In this document: piece after piece, positions 23,618 to 32,683 of the stretch | Numbering within the stretch: the first letter of the stretch is position 1 | How the letters are laid out: every line of letters begins with the position of its first letter | NCBI GenBank assembly: GCA_016293925.1 | Contig: JAEDCX010000014.1 | Coordinates: 1-35,584, forward strand | Direction: 5' to 3' | DNA: 35,584 nt | From: Lachnospiraceae bacterium | GTDB lineage: Bacteria > Bacillota > Clostridia > Lachnospirales > Lachnospiraceae | Made by a program: the position numbers and the translations under genes | The notes under the pieces: model-generated | Databases searched by the model: none | The model's input: only the letters and a program-made list of their open reading frames with translations | What the model was told of the DNA's origin: nothing

Positions 23618-25072
23618 ATGAAAATCAGAACACGTTATGCACCGAGTCCTACAGGACGCATGCATGTGGGTAACTTAAGAACTGCATTGTATGAGTTTCT
23701 GGTTGCGAAGCATGAGGGAGGAGATTTTATCCTTCGTATCGAGGATACCGACCAGGAGCGTTATGTGGAGGGTGCGATTGATATCATCTATAGAACGCTG
23801 GAGAGAACCGGACTGATCCACGATGAAGGACCGGATAAAGACAAGGGGTATGGTCCCTATGTACAGAGCGAGAGACAGAAATCCGGTATCTATCTGGATT
23901 ATGCGAAACAGCTGATTGAGAAGGGAGAAGCCTATTACTGTTTCTGTGACAAGGCAAGACTGGAGACGCTGACGCAGATTGTGGACGGCAAAGAGATCAA
24001 CATCTACGATAAGCATTGTCTGCATCTTAGCAAAGAGGAGATCGAAGCGAATCTTGCAGCCGGTAAACCATATGTGATCAGACAGAATAATCCGAATACG
24101 GGAACCACCACCTTCCATGATGACCTGTATGGGGATATCTCTGTGAACAATGAGGAACTGGATGACATGATTCTGATCAAATCAGACGGTTTTCCTACCT
24201 ATAACTTTGCCAATGTCATTGATGATCATCTGATGGGGATTACCCATGTGGTACGTGGCAATGAGTATCTGTCATCCACACCGAAATACAACCGTCTGTA
24301 TGAGGCATTTGGCTGGGATATTCCGGTCTACATTCATTGTCCGCTGATTACGGATGAGGATCACAAAAAATTATCCAAACGATGCGGTCATTCTTCCTAT
24401 GAGGATCTTCTGGAGCAGGGATTTCTGTCTGAAGCGATTGTGAATTTCGTTGCGCTTCTGGGATGGAGTCCGGAAGACAACCGGGAGATTTTCTCGCTGG
24501 AGGAACTGATTCAGGAGTTCAATTATCATCACATCTCCAAATCTCCGGCGGTGTTTGATTTCACCAAACTGAAATGGATGAACGGAGAGTACTTAAAAGC
24601 AATGGATCCCGACCGGTTCTATGAGATGGCGGAGCCCTATTTGCGTGAGGCAATCACGAAAGATCTGGATCTTCGGAAGATTGCCGGGATGGTAAAGACC
24701 CGTATCGAAGTATTCCCGGATATTGCCGGAATGGTGGATTTCTTTGAGACATTGCCGGAATATGATGTGTCGATGTATACCCATAAGAAAATGAAGACCG
24801 ATACGGCTTCTTCCCTTGCCGTTCTGCGGGATCTGCTCCCTCTTCTGGAGGCGCAGGAGGATTACGGCAACGATGCATTGTACGCCCTGATTCAGGAGTA
24901 TATTGCGCAAAAAGAATATAAGAACGGTTATGTATTGTGGCCGATCAGAACAGCTGTCTCCGGTAAGCAGATGACACCTGCCGGTGCAACTGAGATCATG
25001 GAGATCCTCGGCAAAGAGGAGTCCCTGAACAGAATCCGGAAAGGAATCGAATTACTGGAACGTGCAGTATAG
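23618..25072 (+). CDS. gltX: Glutamyl-tRNA synthetase
   Basis: This is a class I aminoacyl-tRNA synthetase charging tRNA-Glu (and possibly tRNA-Gln, if the organism uses the amidotransferase route). The 484-residue protein has the HIGH-type signature in PSPTGRMHVGN (residues 8-18), FILRIEDTDQER, the tRNA-acceptor region HVVRGNEYLSSTPKY, and the KMSKS loop as KLSKR (251-255). A helical anticodon-binding domain occupies about 330-484. The ATG at 23618 has AAAGAGG directly upstream. It follows the hydrogenase by 52 bases, with no clear terminator between them. The helicase GTG start overlaps the end by 11 bases. Confidence 0.96.
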   Translation: MKIRTRYAPSPTGRMHVGNLRTALYEFLVAKHEGGDFILRIEDTDQERYVEGAIDIIYRTLERTGLIHDEGPDKDKGYGPYVQSERQKSGIYLDYAKQLIEKGEAYYCFCDKARLETLTQIVDGKEINIYDKHCLHLSKEEIEANLAAGKPYVIRQNNPNTGTTTFHDDLYGDISVNNEELDDMILIKSDGFPTYNFANVIDDHLMGITHVVRGNEYLSSTPKYNRLYEAFGWDIPVYIHCPLITDEDHKKLSKRCGHSSYEDLLEQGFLSEAIVNFVALLGWSPEDNREIFSLEELIQEFNYHHISKSPAVFDFTKLKWMNGEYLKAMDPDRFYEMAEPYLREAITKDLDLRKIAGMVKTRIEVFPDIAGMVDFFETLPEYDVSMYTHKKMKTDTASSLAVLRDLLPLLEAQEDYGNDALYALIQEYIAQKEYKNGYVLWPIRTAVSGKQMTPAGATEIMEILGKEESLNRIRKGIELLERAV

Positions 25073-26999
25073 AGTAACCGGTACAGGAATAAGTGCCTCA
25101 CAACGGGAGGCAATCATGCACGGAACCGGTCCCTGCCTTGTGGTGGCGGGACCGGGATCCGGCAAGACAAGTGTCATCATTCAACATATCCACAAACTTC
25201 TGACGGTGGATCATATTCCATCCACCAATCTTTTGATTCTCACATTTACCAGAGCGGCTGCCAATGAGATGCGCAGACGATTTCGCAAACAATATCCCGA
25301 TCTTGGCAAAGATCTTCTTTTCGGCACATTTCACGCGATATGCTATCAGATTCTCCGAACATCAGACACAACACGGACCTATCATCTCATCACAGATACA
25401 GAACGCTATCATATCCTGAAAAAAGTATTGTTGGAACTGCAGTATCATTCCTACGCAGACCGAAATGGAATGGAGAGGATTCTCCACGAGATCAGCAGAC
25501 GAAAAAATACAATGCCCGGTCAGATCCTTCCGGCGGAATCTGGAACCATTCCGGAGGCGGAACCGGATATCCGGAGGATTCAGGAACGATATGACCATTA
25601 TATGCAGGCACAGGGCGTCATTGATTACGATGACATGGTGGTCAGCTGTTTTGCACTGTTGCAGGATCATCCGAACGTGCTACGCAGGTGGACAGAACGT
25701 TTTTCCTATATTCTGGTGGATGAATTCCAGGATTGTAATGACTACCAGTATATGGTCTTAAAGATGCTGTGCGGTGCGTCAGGTTTTCTTTTTGCAGTCG
25801 GAGACGACGATCAGGCAATCTATGGCTTCCGGGGAGCGAAACCACGTATTATGCAGGATTTCCTGCAGGATTATCCCGGAACCCATCTGGTGAGAATGGA
25901 AGAGAATTACCGATGCGGAAGTGAGATCGTGACGCGGGCCAATCAACTGATCGCACACAATCAGCATCGGATCGACAAACATATATGCAACGGAAACGGA
26001 CGGAAAGGAGCCGTGCGGATTCTGGATGGCGAAGACCAGCTTCTGACAGAACTTGGCAGGTCATACCGGGGATCGACGGCAATTCTGCTGCGAACGAATC
26101 ACCAGGCGGCAATGGTGGCACAGCTGTTGATCCGGAAACAACTGAAATGCTGTATCAGAAACAGAATCAGTCCGTTTTATGAACATTTTATTATACAGGA
26201 TCTCCTGGCATATGTATCCTTGTGTCAGGAAACTGTCCGACGCAGGGATTTCTTCCGTATCATGAACCGGCCGGACCGGGGACTGGTCCGTACCCCTGTC
26301 AGGCGGGAAACCTTTACCATGCAGGAACTGACCGGGTGGTATGACAGGTCCTGCAGGGAACCCCTCAGGGAACTGGATGAAATGGTGCAATTCGCGAAAG
26401 GATTGGATTTGTATGCCGCCGTCTCGTATTTGTACCGGCGTAGCGGATATGCGGATTTTCTACGGGAATATGCCATCCGTAACCGGGATGACTATGAGGA
26501 ATATGAGCAATTGCTGGATCTGTTTCTGGAAACGATTCGTGATATGAAAACGTTGCGGGACTGGAAATGGTTTGTCAAACAGGTGGAGGAATGTGAGAAA
26601 AACCGGCCGGAGGAAGAACTCGGACAGTGCATTCAGGTGATGACCTATCATGGTGCCAAGGGACTGGAATTCGACCGCGTCATATTGCCCGAACTGCAGG
26701 AGGGAATTGTGCCCCATAAGAAAACCACCGATGTGGAAGAGGAACGCAGATTATTCTATGTTGCTCTGACACGGGCCAGGCAGGAGGTTCTGCTCCTGTA
26801 CACGGAGGATGGAGATAAAAAGCAAAAATCCCGCTTCCTTACGGAAATGGGATTCTTGGATTCCTATTCTTCCATATCATCAAATGCCTGTTCGTCCAGC
26901 AGCTCATCAAACCGGTCGACAGCCGCTTCATATTCCTCATCATCTTCGATGTATTCCAACTCCGGTTCTTCGTTGGGATCATCGGGATTCTCAGAATAA
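25062..26999 (+). CDS. UvrD/PcrA-like superfamily 1 DNA helicase
   Basis: This 645-residue 3'-5' DNA helicase family member has the Q motif (ISASQREAI, residues 10-18), Walker A GPGSGKT (30-36), motif Ia LTFTRAAANEM, GTFHAICYQIL, Walker B ILVDEFQD, motif III AVGDDDQAIYGFRGA, motif IV MEENYRC, motif V VMTYHGAKGLEFDRV and motif VI EEERRLFYVALTRAR. It is shorter than PcrA (about 720-740) because subdomains 1B/2B are reduced. I chose GTG at 25062, overlapping gltX, because the next good start (ATG 25116) would cut off the Q motif. After motif VI (about residue 600) the last 45 residues are nearly half Ser and lie antisense to a DUF1292 gene. Confidence 0.88.
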   Translation: MQYRVTGTGISASQREAIMHGTGPCLVVAGPGSGKTSVIIQHIHKLLTVDHIPSTNLLILTFTRAAANEMRRRFRKQYPDLGKDLLFGTFHAICYQILRTSDTTRTYHLITDTERYHILKKVLLELQYHSYADRNGMERILHEISRRKNTMPGQILPAESGTIPEAEPDIRRIQERYDHYMQAQGVIDYDDMVVSCFALLQDHPNVLRRWTERFSYILVDEFQDCNDYQYMVLKMLCGASGFLFAVGDDDQAIYGFRGAKPRIMQDFLQDYPGTHLVRMEENYRCGSEIVTRANQLIAHNQHRIDKHICNGNGRKGAVRILDGEDQLLTELGRSYRGSTAILLRTNHQAAMVAQLLIRKQLKCCIRNRISPFYEHFIIQDLLAYVSLCQETVRRRDFFRIMNRPDRGLVRTPVRRETFTMQELTGWYDRSCREPLRELDEMVQFAKGLDLYAAVSYLYRRSGYADFLREYAIRNRDDYEEYEQLLDLFLETIRDMKTLRDWKWFVKQVEECEKNRPEEELGQCIQVMTYHGAKGLEFDRVILPELQEGIVPHKKTTDVEEERRLFYVALTRARQEVLLLYTEDGDKKQKSRFLTEMGFLDSYSSISSNACSSSSSSNRSTAASYSSSSSMYSNSGSSLGSSGFSE

Positions 27000-27187
27000 C
27001 GGTAGATCCAGACATCACCTTCCTCACAGAGTGGATTTTTCTCCGGTTCAAGAACAATATACTCTTTGTCATTCAGATCAAAGATCGTGATAATATTGCA
27101 GGTTACGGTTCCGCACTCCAATTCCAGATCGACAGTCATATCTTCGTCGTTCAGATGTTCATTGGAATTCATCATGGGATCGCTCAT
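26864..27187 (-). CDS. DUF1292 family protein (YrzB-like)
   Basis: This small acidic cytoplasmic protein of 107 residues is of unknown function. The core (about residues 15-65) contains VDLELECGTVTCNIITIFDLNDKEYIVL, typical of DUF1292, which in many Firmicutes is encoded near yrrK and yrzL. The C-terminal third is very rich in Asp and Glu (EPELEYIEDDEEYEAA). The ATG at 27187 is set by AAGGAGG 7 bases upstream; open frame before it is AT-rich leader. The last 136 bases overlap the convergent helicase gene. A promoter lies at 27225-27253. Confidence 0.85.
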   Translation of the reverse strand: MSDPMMNSNEHLNDEDMTVDLELECGTVTCNIITIFDLNDKEYIVLEPEKNPLCEEGDVWIYRYSENPDDPNEEPELEYIEDDEEYEAAVDRFDELLDEQAFDDMEE

Positions 27188-27224
27188 AGATTTCCTCCTT
27201 TCCGGATTTTCTTCGGATAATCTC

Positions 27225-27253
27225 ATCATAAACGCAGAGAACGGAATTGACAA
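27225..27253 (-). promoter_or_regulatory. Sigma-A promoter of the DUF1292 gene
   Basis: On the minus strand, TTGTCA (27253-27248), a 17-base spacer and TATGAT (27230-27225) lie about 40 bases before the ATG. Confidence 0.65.
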
Positions 27254-27336
27254 GAATTTTGTAAAAACATTTTCCGTATGAACAAAAATATGATACACTG
27301 TTTCATAATGATACTGATAATGTGCGGAGGATTTGC

Positions 27337-29202
27337 ATGAGTACAGTTTTCACACCCATGACAGGCAGAGATTATCCCCTTGGAGTGACCGGGGATGGAG
27401 ACGGATGGAATGTTGCATGCGAACTGCATGCAATGTCAAAGTGCGGAATCCGGATTCGTGAGAAGGGATGTACGGACGTCTGTGAGATTGTGTTTTCCGA
27501 TCTCCTGAGGCAGGGAAACCTGTATTGCGTCCATATTCCGTTAGAAGCCGGCAAAGAGTACGAATATAGCTTTTTCGCAGATGACAGGACGGTGGCCGAT
27601 CCGTATGCAAAGGCGTTTGCCGAATCCATCGCAGCGGACCTTGCATGGGGAACCGGACGGGAGGAATTGTGGTACCGGGTGTCTTCGGAAACCTATGATT
27701 GGGAGGATGATACATTCCCCGGAACTGCGTATGAAGACAGCATCTTCTACGGCATCCATGTGCGGGGGTTTACACGACATCCATCCTCCGGGTGTAAGCA
27801 TAAAGGAACCTTCGCAGGCGTTGCGGAGAAGATGGAATACCTTAAGGAACTGGGAATCACCGCCATAGAGTGTATGCCGCTTTATGAATTTGATGAAGTG
27901 ATCAGCCCCGGTATGGATCAGGCCTATATGTTGGAGCGGTACCGGTATTGTGAACGGACAGAGCAGAAGAAAATCAATTACTGGGGATACTGTGATGCCC
28001 AGTATTGCATGCCCAAATATGCATACAGCTCCAAGGGGAATCCCCAGCAGGAACTGAAGGATCTGATTCGGATGCTGCACAGAGCGGGAATCGAGTTCAT
28101 CATGCAGATCTATTTTCGGGAGAGGACCAATTACAGATTCATCGAGGAGGTGCTGCGGTATTGGGCACGGGAGTATCATGTGGACGGATTTCATCTGTTG
28201 GGCAATGATCTTCCCATGCGTGAGATTACTACAGATCCCTATCTTGCGGATCGCAAACTGATCTATTACGGATTTGATCTGGACAATGCGAATATTACCT
28301 ATGCAGGAAAGAGAAGACTGGCTGTTTTTGATGATCATTATATGAATCTGTGCCGCTGCTTCCTGAAAGGCGATAATGATACGATTCAGGAGGCGTTCCG
28401 ACTGATCCGGAATAATCCGGACCGTTGCGGCTGTATCAATTATCTGACCAATCATGATACGATGACGATCGCAGATATGGTATCTTATGATCGGAAGCAC
28501 AATGAAGAGAACGGTGAGAACAATGCGGATGGCAGGGATTACAATTACAGCTGGAATTGCGGTGTAGAGGGCCCGAGCAGGAAGAAACCGGTTGTGGAAT
28601 TGAGAAAACGGATGATGCGCAATGCGATGACACTGCTCATTCTGTCTGCGGGAACCCCTTATATTACTGCCGGAGATGAGCTGGGACGGTCGACCAGGGG
28701 AAATAATAATCCCTACTGTCAGGACAATGAACTGAACTGGCTGAACTGGAATCTTACGAAAACCAATCGGGACTATGCGGCGTATGTGAGACAGATTCTG
28801 ACCCTGCGGAAGCAATGTACTCTTTTCCGGAAACGGAGGGAGTATACGATGATGGATACTACAGGATGCGGTTACCCGGATCTGTCGGTCCATTCCGATG
28901 AAGCCTGGAAGGCCAAACTGAACAATTACGATCATGCAATGGGTCTGATGTACTGCGGCAGGAACGGGGCCAAGGAGGAACTGTATTATATCGCCTACAA
29001 TATGTATTGGCAGGATGCCGGGTTGGCATTTCCAAGGCCTCCGAAGGGAAAGCAATGGAAAGTAATCGCGGACACGGCAGGGGCGCAGGAAGAACTGATC
29101 CCGACAGAGCAGGACCTGATGACCGTGACCGCAAGAAGCATCCGGTTGATGACCGCGGTATCCGAAGCACCAAAACATTCGAAGGGACGGGGAAGTGTAT
29201 GA
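27337..29202 (+). CDS. GH13-fold protein, GlgX/isoamylase-like, catalytic residues lost
   Basis: The 621-residue protein follows the layout of glycogen-debranching enzymes: an N-terminal beta domain (about 1-110), a barrel (about 130-480; FYGIHVRGFTRHPSSG, GTFAGVAEKMEYLKELGITAIECMPLYEF) and a C-terminal beta domain. The active-site residues are replaced. Region I has Gln257 and Arg261-Glu262 where Asp and Asn-His belong. Region II reads VDGFHLL with Leu288 in place of the nucleophile Asp. Region III reads LIYYGFD with Tyr311 in place of the acid/base Glu. Only region IV (NHD, His373-Asp374) is kept. It is unlikely to be an ordinary glycosidase and may bind glycan or have a regulatory role. 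The ATG at 27337 follows GCGGAGG. Confidence 0.85.
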   Translation: MSTVFTPMTGRDYPLGVTGDGDGWNVACELHAMSKCGIRIREKGCTDVCEIVFSDLLRQGNLYCVHIPLEAGKEYEYSFFADDRTVADPYAKAFAESIAADLAWGTGREELWYRVSSETYDWEDDTFPGTAYEDSIFYGIHVRGFTRHPSSGCKHKGTFAGVAEKMEYLKELGITAIECMPLYEFDEVISPGMDQAYMLERYRYCERTEQKKINYWGYCDAQYCMPKYAYSSKGNPQQELKDLIRMLHRAGIEFIMQIYFRERTNYRFIEEVLRYWAREYHVDGFHLLGNDLPMREITTDPYLADRKLIYYGFDLDNANITYAGKRRLAVFDDHYMNLCRCFLKGDNDTIQEAFRLIRNNPDRCGCINYLTNHDTMTIADMVSYDRKHNEENGENNADGRDYNYSWNCGVEGPSRKKPVVELRKRMMRNAMTLLILSAGTPYITAGDELGRSTRGNNNPYCQDNELNWLNWNLTKTNRDYAAYVRQILTLRKQCTLFRKRREYTMMDTTGCGYPDLSVHSDEAWKAKLNNYDHAMGLMYCGRNGAKEELYYIAYNMYWQDAGLAFPRPPKGKQWKVIADTAGAQEELIPTEQDLMTVTARSIRLMTAVSEAPKHSKGRGSV

Positions 29203-29765
29203 AGGCAATCGAGCATTTGAAAACTATTACAAGACACAAGATCAAGGTAATGCAGGGCTGTTTCCGGGTTGGATTGTATAAACAGGGGCTGCTGCATGAT
29301 CTGTCCAAATATATGCCGACGGAATTCTGGGTCGGCGCCAGATATTACCAGGGAGACAGAAGTCCCAACAATGCGGAACGGGAAGACAAGGGGTATTCCG
29401 AAGCCTGGATTCATCACAAGGGTCGGAATAAGCACCATTACGAGTACTGGACAGATTACACGGGGGAATGCGGATACATCGGACCGGTCAAAATGCCGAT
29501 CCGGTACGTGATTGAGATGTTTGAAGATCGTGTGGCTGCATCCAAGATCTATCGTGGGGATGCGTATACGGACAGAGATCCTCTGGCCTATTATAACAGA
29601 GGGCATGCAAAACAGCTCATGCATCCCAAAACGGCTGCGCAGCTGGAATATCTGCTCAGGATGCTGGCTGACAAGGGAGAGGAATACACGAATGCCTATA
29701 TTCGGAAGCATATTCTGCACAACGACAGAGAATGCGTTATTCTTGACTTGCTATGCCGCAAGTGA
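29199..29765 (+). CDS. DUF5662-like protein
   Basis: This 188-residue cytoplasmic protein is of unknown function. It has a pattern of conserved-looking His and Asp: GLLHDLSKYMPTEFW (about 27-42) and HHKGRNKHHYEYW (about 73-85), then PIRYVIEMFEDRVAASKIY. The HD dipeptide and HH/HHYEYW cluster could form a metal site like HD-domain hydrolases, but I cannot show this. The ATG overlaps the stop of the GH13-fold gene as ATGA, so the two are translationally coupled. Open frame upstream of it is a shadow of the GH13-fold gene. The trpS promoter lies in its last codons. Confidence 0.7.
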   Translation: MKAIEHLKTITRHKIKVMQGCFRVGLYKQGLLHDLSKYMPTEFWVGARYYQGDRSPNNAEREDKGYSEAWIHHKGRNKHHYEYWTDYTGECGYIGPVKMPIRYVIEMFEDRVAASKIYRGDAYTDRDPLAYYNRGHAKQLMHPKTAAQLEYLLRMLADKGEEYTNAYIRKHILHNDRECVILDLLCRK

Positions 29766-29771
29766 TAGAAT
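29743..29771 (+). promoter_or_regulatory. Sigma-A promoter of trpS
   Basis: TTGACT (29743-29748), a 17-base spacer and TAGAAT (29766-29771) are close to consensus. The predicted start is near 29778, so the leader is only about 45 bases, too short for a T-box. Confidence 0.75.
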
Positions 29772-29822
29772 TTGTCAGATATAGATTGAGGATGAGAACG
29801 ATATATTTGGGAGGAAACATAG

Positions 29823-30827
29823 ATGATTGATGGGAAAAAGGTGTTGTTCAGCGGAATGCAGGCAACCGGAAATCTGACACTGGGGAATTACCTGGGTGCA
29901 CTGAAGAACTGGGTAACCTTAAGCGATGAATATGAATGCTTCTACAGCGTGGTTGATCTTCATTCGATTACCGTAAGACAGGATCCCGCCGAACTCAGGA
30001 AAAGAGCAAGAAATCTCCTGACACTGTACATCGCGGCCGGATTGGATCCGGAGAAAAACTGCCTGTACTATCAGTCCCACGTATCCGGACATGCGGAACT
30101 GTCATGGATTCTGAATTGCTTTACCTACATGGGAGAACTGAATCGTATGACCCAGTTTAAGGATAAATCCGCAAAGCATGCAGACAATATCAATGCAGGT
30201 CTGTTTACCTACCCTGTTTTGATGGCGGCAGATATCCTGCTGTATCAGGCTGACGTTGTACCGGTGGGCAAAGACCAGCTACAGCATCTGGAGATTACAA
30301 GGGATATTGCACAGCGATTCAATGCGATCTACGGAGATGTATTTACGATTCCGGAACCGTATGTAGGCAAAGCAGGCGCAAGAATAATGAGTCTTCAGGA
30401 TCCGGCAAAGAAAATGTCCAAATCGGATGAGAACCCGAACGCAAGCATTTACCTGATGGATGATCCGGATACGGTAATTCGTAAGTTCAAGAGAGCAGTG
30501 ACTGATTCCGTTGGTGAGATCCGGTATTGTGAGGAACAGCCCGGAATTCACAATCTGATTGACATTTATTGCGCATGTACCGGCAAGACACCGGAAGAAA
30601 CAGAGCGGGAGTTTGCAGGGAAAGGGTACGGCGATTTCAAACTGGCAGTCGGGGAGACGGTAGCGGGCGTTCTGAAACCGGTGCAGGATCGTTATGCAGC
30701 ACTTCAGAATGACAAAGCGTATATTGACGGTATCATTAAGAATAATGCGGAGAAAGCAGGCTATTATGCGAATAAGACCCTGCGGAAGGTACAGAAAAAA
30801 GTCGGATTTCCGGAACGTATCAGATAA
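29823..30827 (+). CDS. trpS: Tryptophanyl-tRNA synthetase
   Basis: This class I synthetase charges tRNA-Trp. The 334-residue length is normal for bacteria. Signature elements are the HIGH-type TGNLTLGNYLG (residues 15-25), SVVDLHSIT, MAADILLYQADVVPVGKDQLQHLE (the Trp-pocket region) and KMSKS (197-201). The ATG is preceded by GGGAGGAAACAT-type spacing. It has its own promoter. The lactonase-like gene starts 12 bases after the stop and so shares the transcript. Confidence 0.97.
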   Translation: MIDGKKVLFSGMQATGNLTLGNYLGALKNWVTLSDEYECFYSVVDLHSITVRQDPAELRKRARNLLTLYIAAGLDPEKNCLYYQSHVSGHAELSWILNCFTYMGELNRMTQFKDKSAKHADNINAGLFTYPVLMAADILLYQADVVPVGKDQLQHLEITRDIAQRFNAIYGDVFTIPEPYVGKAGARIMSLQDPAKKMSKSDENPNASIYLMDDPDTVIRKFKRAVTDSVGEIRYCEEQPGIHNLIDIYCACTGKTPEETEREFAGKGYGDFKLAVGETVAGVLKPVQDRYAALQNDKAYIDGIIKNNAEKAGYYANKTLRKVQKKVGFPERIR

Positions 30828-30839
30828 GGAGTAGACACA

Positions 30840-31904
30840 ATGGATTCACAGGATCATTATGTTGCATATGTTTCCACATATACCATGAATGACAAGCATG
30901 GGATCAAAATATACGATGTTGATATGAAGAATGGTTATTTCACCGAAAAGGATCAGGTTTCTCTGACCAATTCTTCTTACATGACGATCAGCCATAACCG
31001 CAAATTCCTCTACGCGATTACCGACATGGGAGTGGTAGCCTATGCGATCGGTAGGGACGGTATGCTGAACAGAATGAATGAGGCTTCCATCAATGGTATG
31101 CGTGGCTGCTATCTGTCAACGGATTATACGGATCGTTTTCTTTTTGTGGCAGGCTATCATGACGGCAAGATTACGGTGCTGAAGCTGGAGGAGGACGGTA
31201 AAGTCGGCAAGATTACGGATGAGATATTCCACAAGGGTCTCGGATCCATTGCGGAGCGGAATTTCCGTCCCCATGTGAATTGTGTCAAGATGACCCGGGA
31301 TAACAAATATCTGTGTGCCGCCGATCTCGGTATGGATCATACCAATGTATACAAACTGGATCCTCATACCGGTAAACTGAAGATGGTGGATGTGATCCGG
31401 AGTGAGATTGAATCCGCACCGAGACATCTGAAGTTTACTCCGGATGGCAGGTTCCTGTATATCGTCCATGAGTTAAAAAATTATATTGATGTATATACCT
31501 ATGAAGAGAAACAGGATGGCTTCCCGGTGTTTGAGAAGATCCAGACAATCTCTACCCTGAATGATTATCATGCAGGAGGGTCTGCCGCCAGTGCCCTGAA
31601 TTTCTCCGCAGATTACAAATATCTTGTCAGCTCCAATGCAGGAGATAACAGTGCCATTGTATACAGGATTGATGGCAAGACAGGTATGCTGGAGAAGCTG
31701 TTCTGTCTGCCGATCAGCGGTGAGTATCCGAAGGATGTGGCTATTTTCCCGGATAATAAACATCTGGTAAGCCTGAATCATGAATCCGATACCATGACCT
31801 TTTTTAATCTGGATTTGCAGAAAAAACTACTGATCATGCACGGCAGAGAGTTGAAAATCGAAAAACCGAACTGTATTATTTTCCACAAGATTTCGGGATC
31901 CTGA
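30840..31904 (+). CDS. Lactonase-family beta-propeller protein
   Basis: The 354-residue protein of the 7-bladed beta-propeller lactonase family (which includes Pgl-type 6-phosphogluconolactonase) shows repeated blade motifs such as SHNRKFLYAITD, TDRFLFVAGYHDG, TRDNKYLCAADLG, PDGRFLYIVHE and PDNKHLVSLNHESD. The family pattern APRHLKFTPDGRFLYIVHEL and the early RPHVNCV are present, which supports possible lactonase activity on sugar lactones. The substrate is not known. There is no signal peptide, so it is cytoplasmic. AAGGAG precedes the ATG. It lies between trpS and a membrane protein in one apparent operon, with no functional link to tRNA charging. Confidence 0.88.
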   Translation: MDSQDHYVAYVSTYTMNDKHGIKIYDVDMKNGYFTEKDQVSLTNSSYMTISHNRKFLYAITDMGVVAYAIGRDGMLNRMNEASINGMRGCYLSTDYTDRFLFVAGYHDGKITVLKLEEDGKVGKITDEIFHKGLGSIAERNFRPHVNCVKMTRDNKYLCAADLGMDHTNVYKLDPHTGKLKMVDVIRSEIESAPRHLKFTPDGRFLYIVHELKNYIDVYTYEEKQDGFPVFEKIQTISTLNDYHAGGSAASALNFSADYKYLVSSNAGDNSAIVYRIDGKTGMLEKLFCLPISGEYPKDVAIFPDNKHLVSLNHESDTMTFFNLDLQKKLLIMHGRELKIEKPNCIIFHKISGS

Positions 31905-31927
31905 CAAGGGTGAGAGGATGAATATAT

Positions 31928-32683
31928 ATGAAAGTACATACATCTGCATTCCTCATCAACTGGTTCGTATTACTGTATTTTGTAATCCTTTTCGCTGAAA
32001 GATTACAGAGCATGATCCGATCCTGTATGGACAAAAATACCCGGCTGTTTGGAAACAACTTTCATGCCTATGTCTATATTGTCACGATTCTGTCATTGAC
32101 CGTCTTTGTGTTTATGCTGTTGATCGGAAACAGGTATTACCTGAAGGCGCTGTTTACAAGGGACGCTGCCATTCATGAACAGATCAATTATCTTATGCTG
32201 AGCATCACTGTGGGTGTTATTCTGATTGGCGGTATGGTACACACGGAATATACCATTGCGCCGGTCCAGTTTATCTCTTACGGAATGCTAATCGTGGCAC
32301 TCATCATGAAAACTGCTTCCGTGAGCAGTGAGGGTTCCGATCGTCCGCTTCTATGGCTTTCCCTGGCCTATCTGATTGCTTTTTCCATGGCGATTCCCGT
32401 GGTGTATCACTCCGATATTCCCAATGCCGGACTGTTCCATGTAGTGGAAGCAATCGTTGCCGTACTGCTCGTTGCTGCCTTTACCTACTTTACCTATCTG
32501 GTTTTCGTGGGAAACGCAGGGAACCTGTTCCTGATTGTTCCGTTTGTGATTACGGTGATCGGTGATGTTGTGGTACTGGCAATGAGGTGGAAGGAAAAAG
32601 TAAATGGTTTTGTGCTGATCTTTCTCGTGATTTCGTCCATTCTCTGGGTGATCGGTAAAATTGTTTCAGTAGTGCAGAGGTAG
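31928..32683 (+). CDS. Multi-pass membrane protein of unknown function
   Basis: This 251-residue protein has seven or eight hydrophobic segments (about residues 8-25, 46-68, 88-107, 112-128, 142-158, 168-192, 198-215 and 226-246), separated by short loops, with no motif that I recognise. A short charged stretch (ERLQSMIRSCMDKNTR) follows the first helix. The ATG at 31928 has GAGAGG about 10 bases upstream. It follows the lactonase-like gene by 23 bases and ends directly before the repeat array at 32684. It could be a transporter or sensor. Confidence 0.75.
   Translation: MKVHTSAFLINWFVLLYFVILFAERLQSMIRSCMDKNTRLFGNNFHAYVYIVTILSLTVFVFMLLIGNRYYLKALFTRDAAIHEQINYLMLSITVGVILIGGMVHTEYTIAPVQFISYGMLIVALIMKTASVSSEGSDRPLLWLSLAYLIAFSMAIPVVYHSDIPNAGLFHVVEAIVAVLLVAAFTYFTYLVFVGNAGNLFLIVPFVITVIGDVVVLAMRWKEKVNGFVLIFLVISSILWVIGKIVSVVQR

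Noticed and set aside
27541..29208. A minus-strand open frame of 555 codons
   Set aside because: It is a shadow of the GH13-fold gene; no ribosome site or recognisable domain.
29772..29822. T-box leader before trpS
   Set aside because: The promoter at 29743-29771 leaves only about 45 bases of leader, with no T-box or antiterminator structure.
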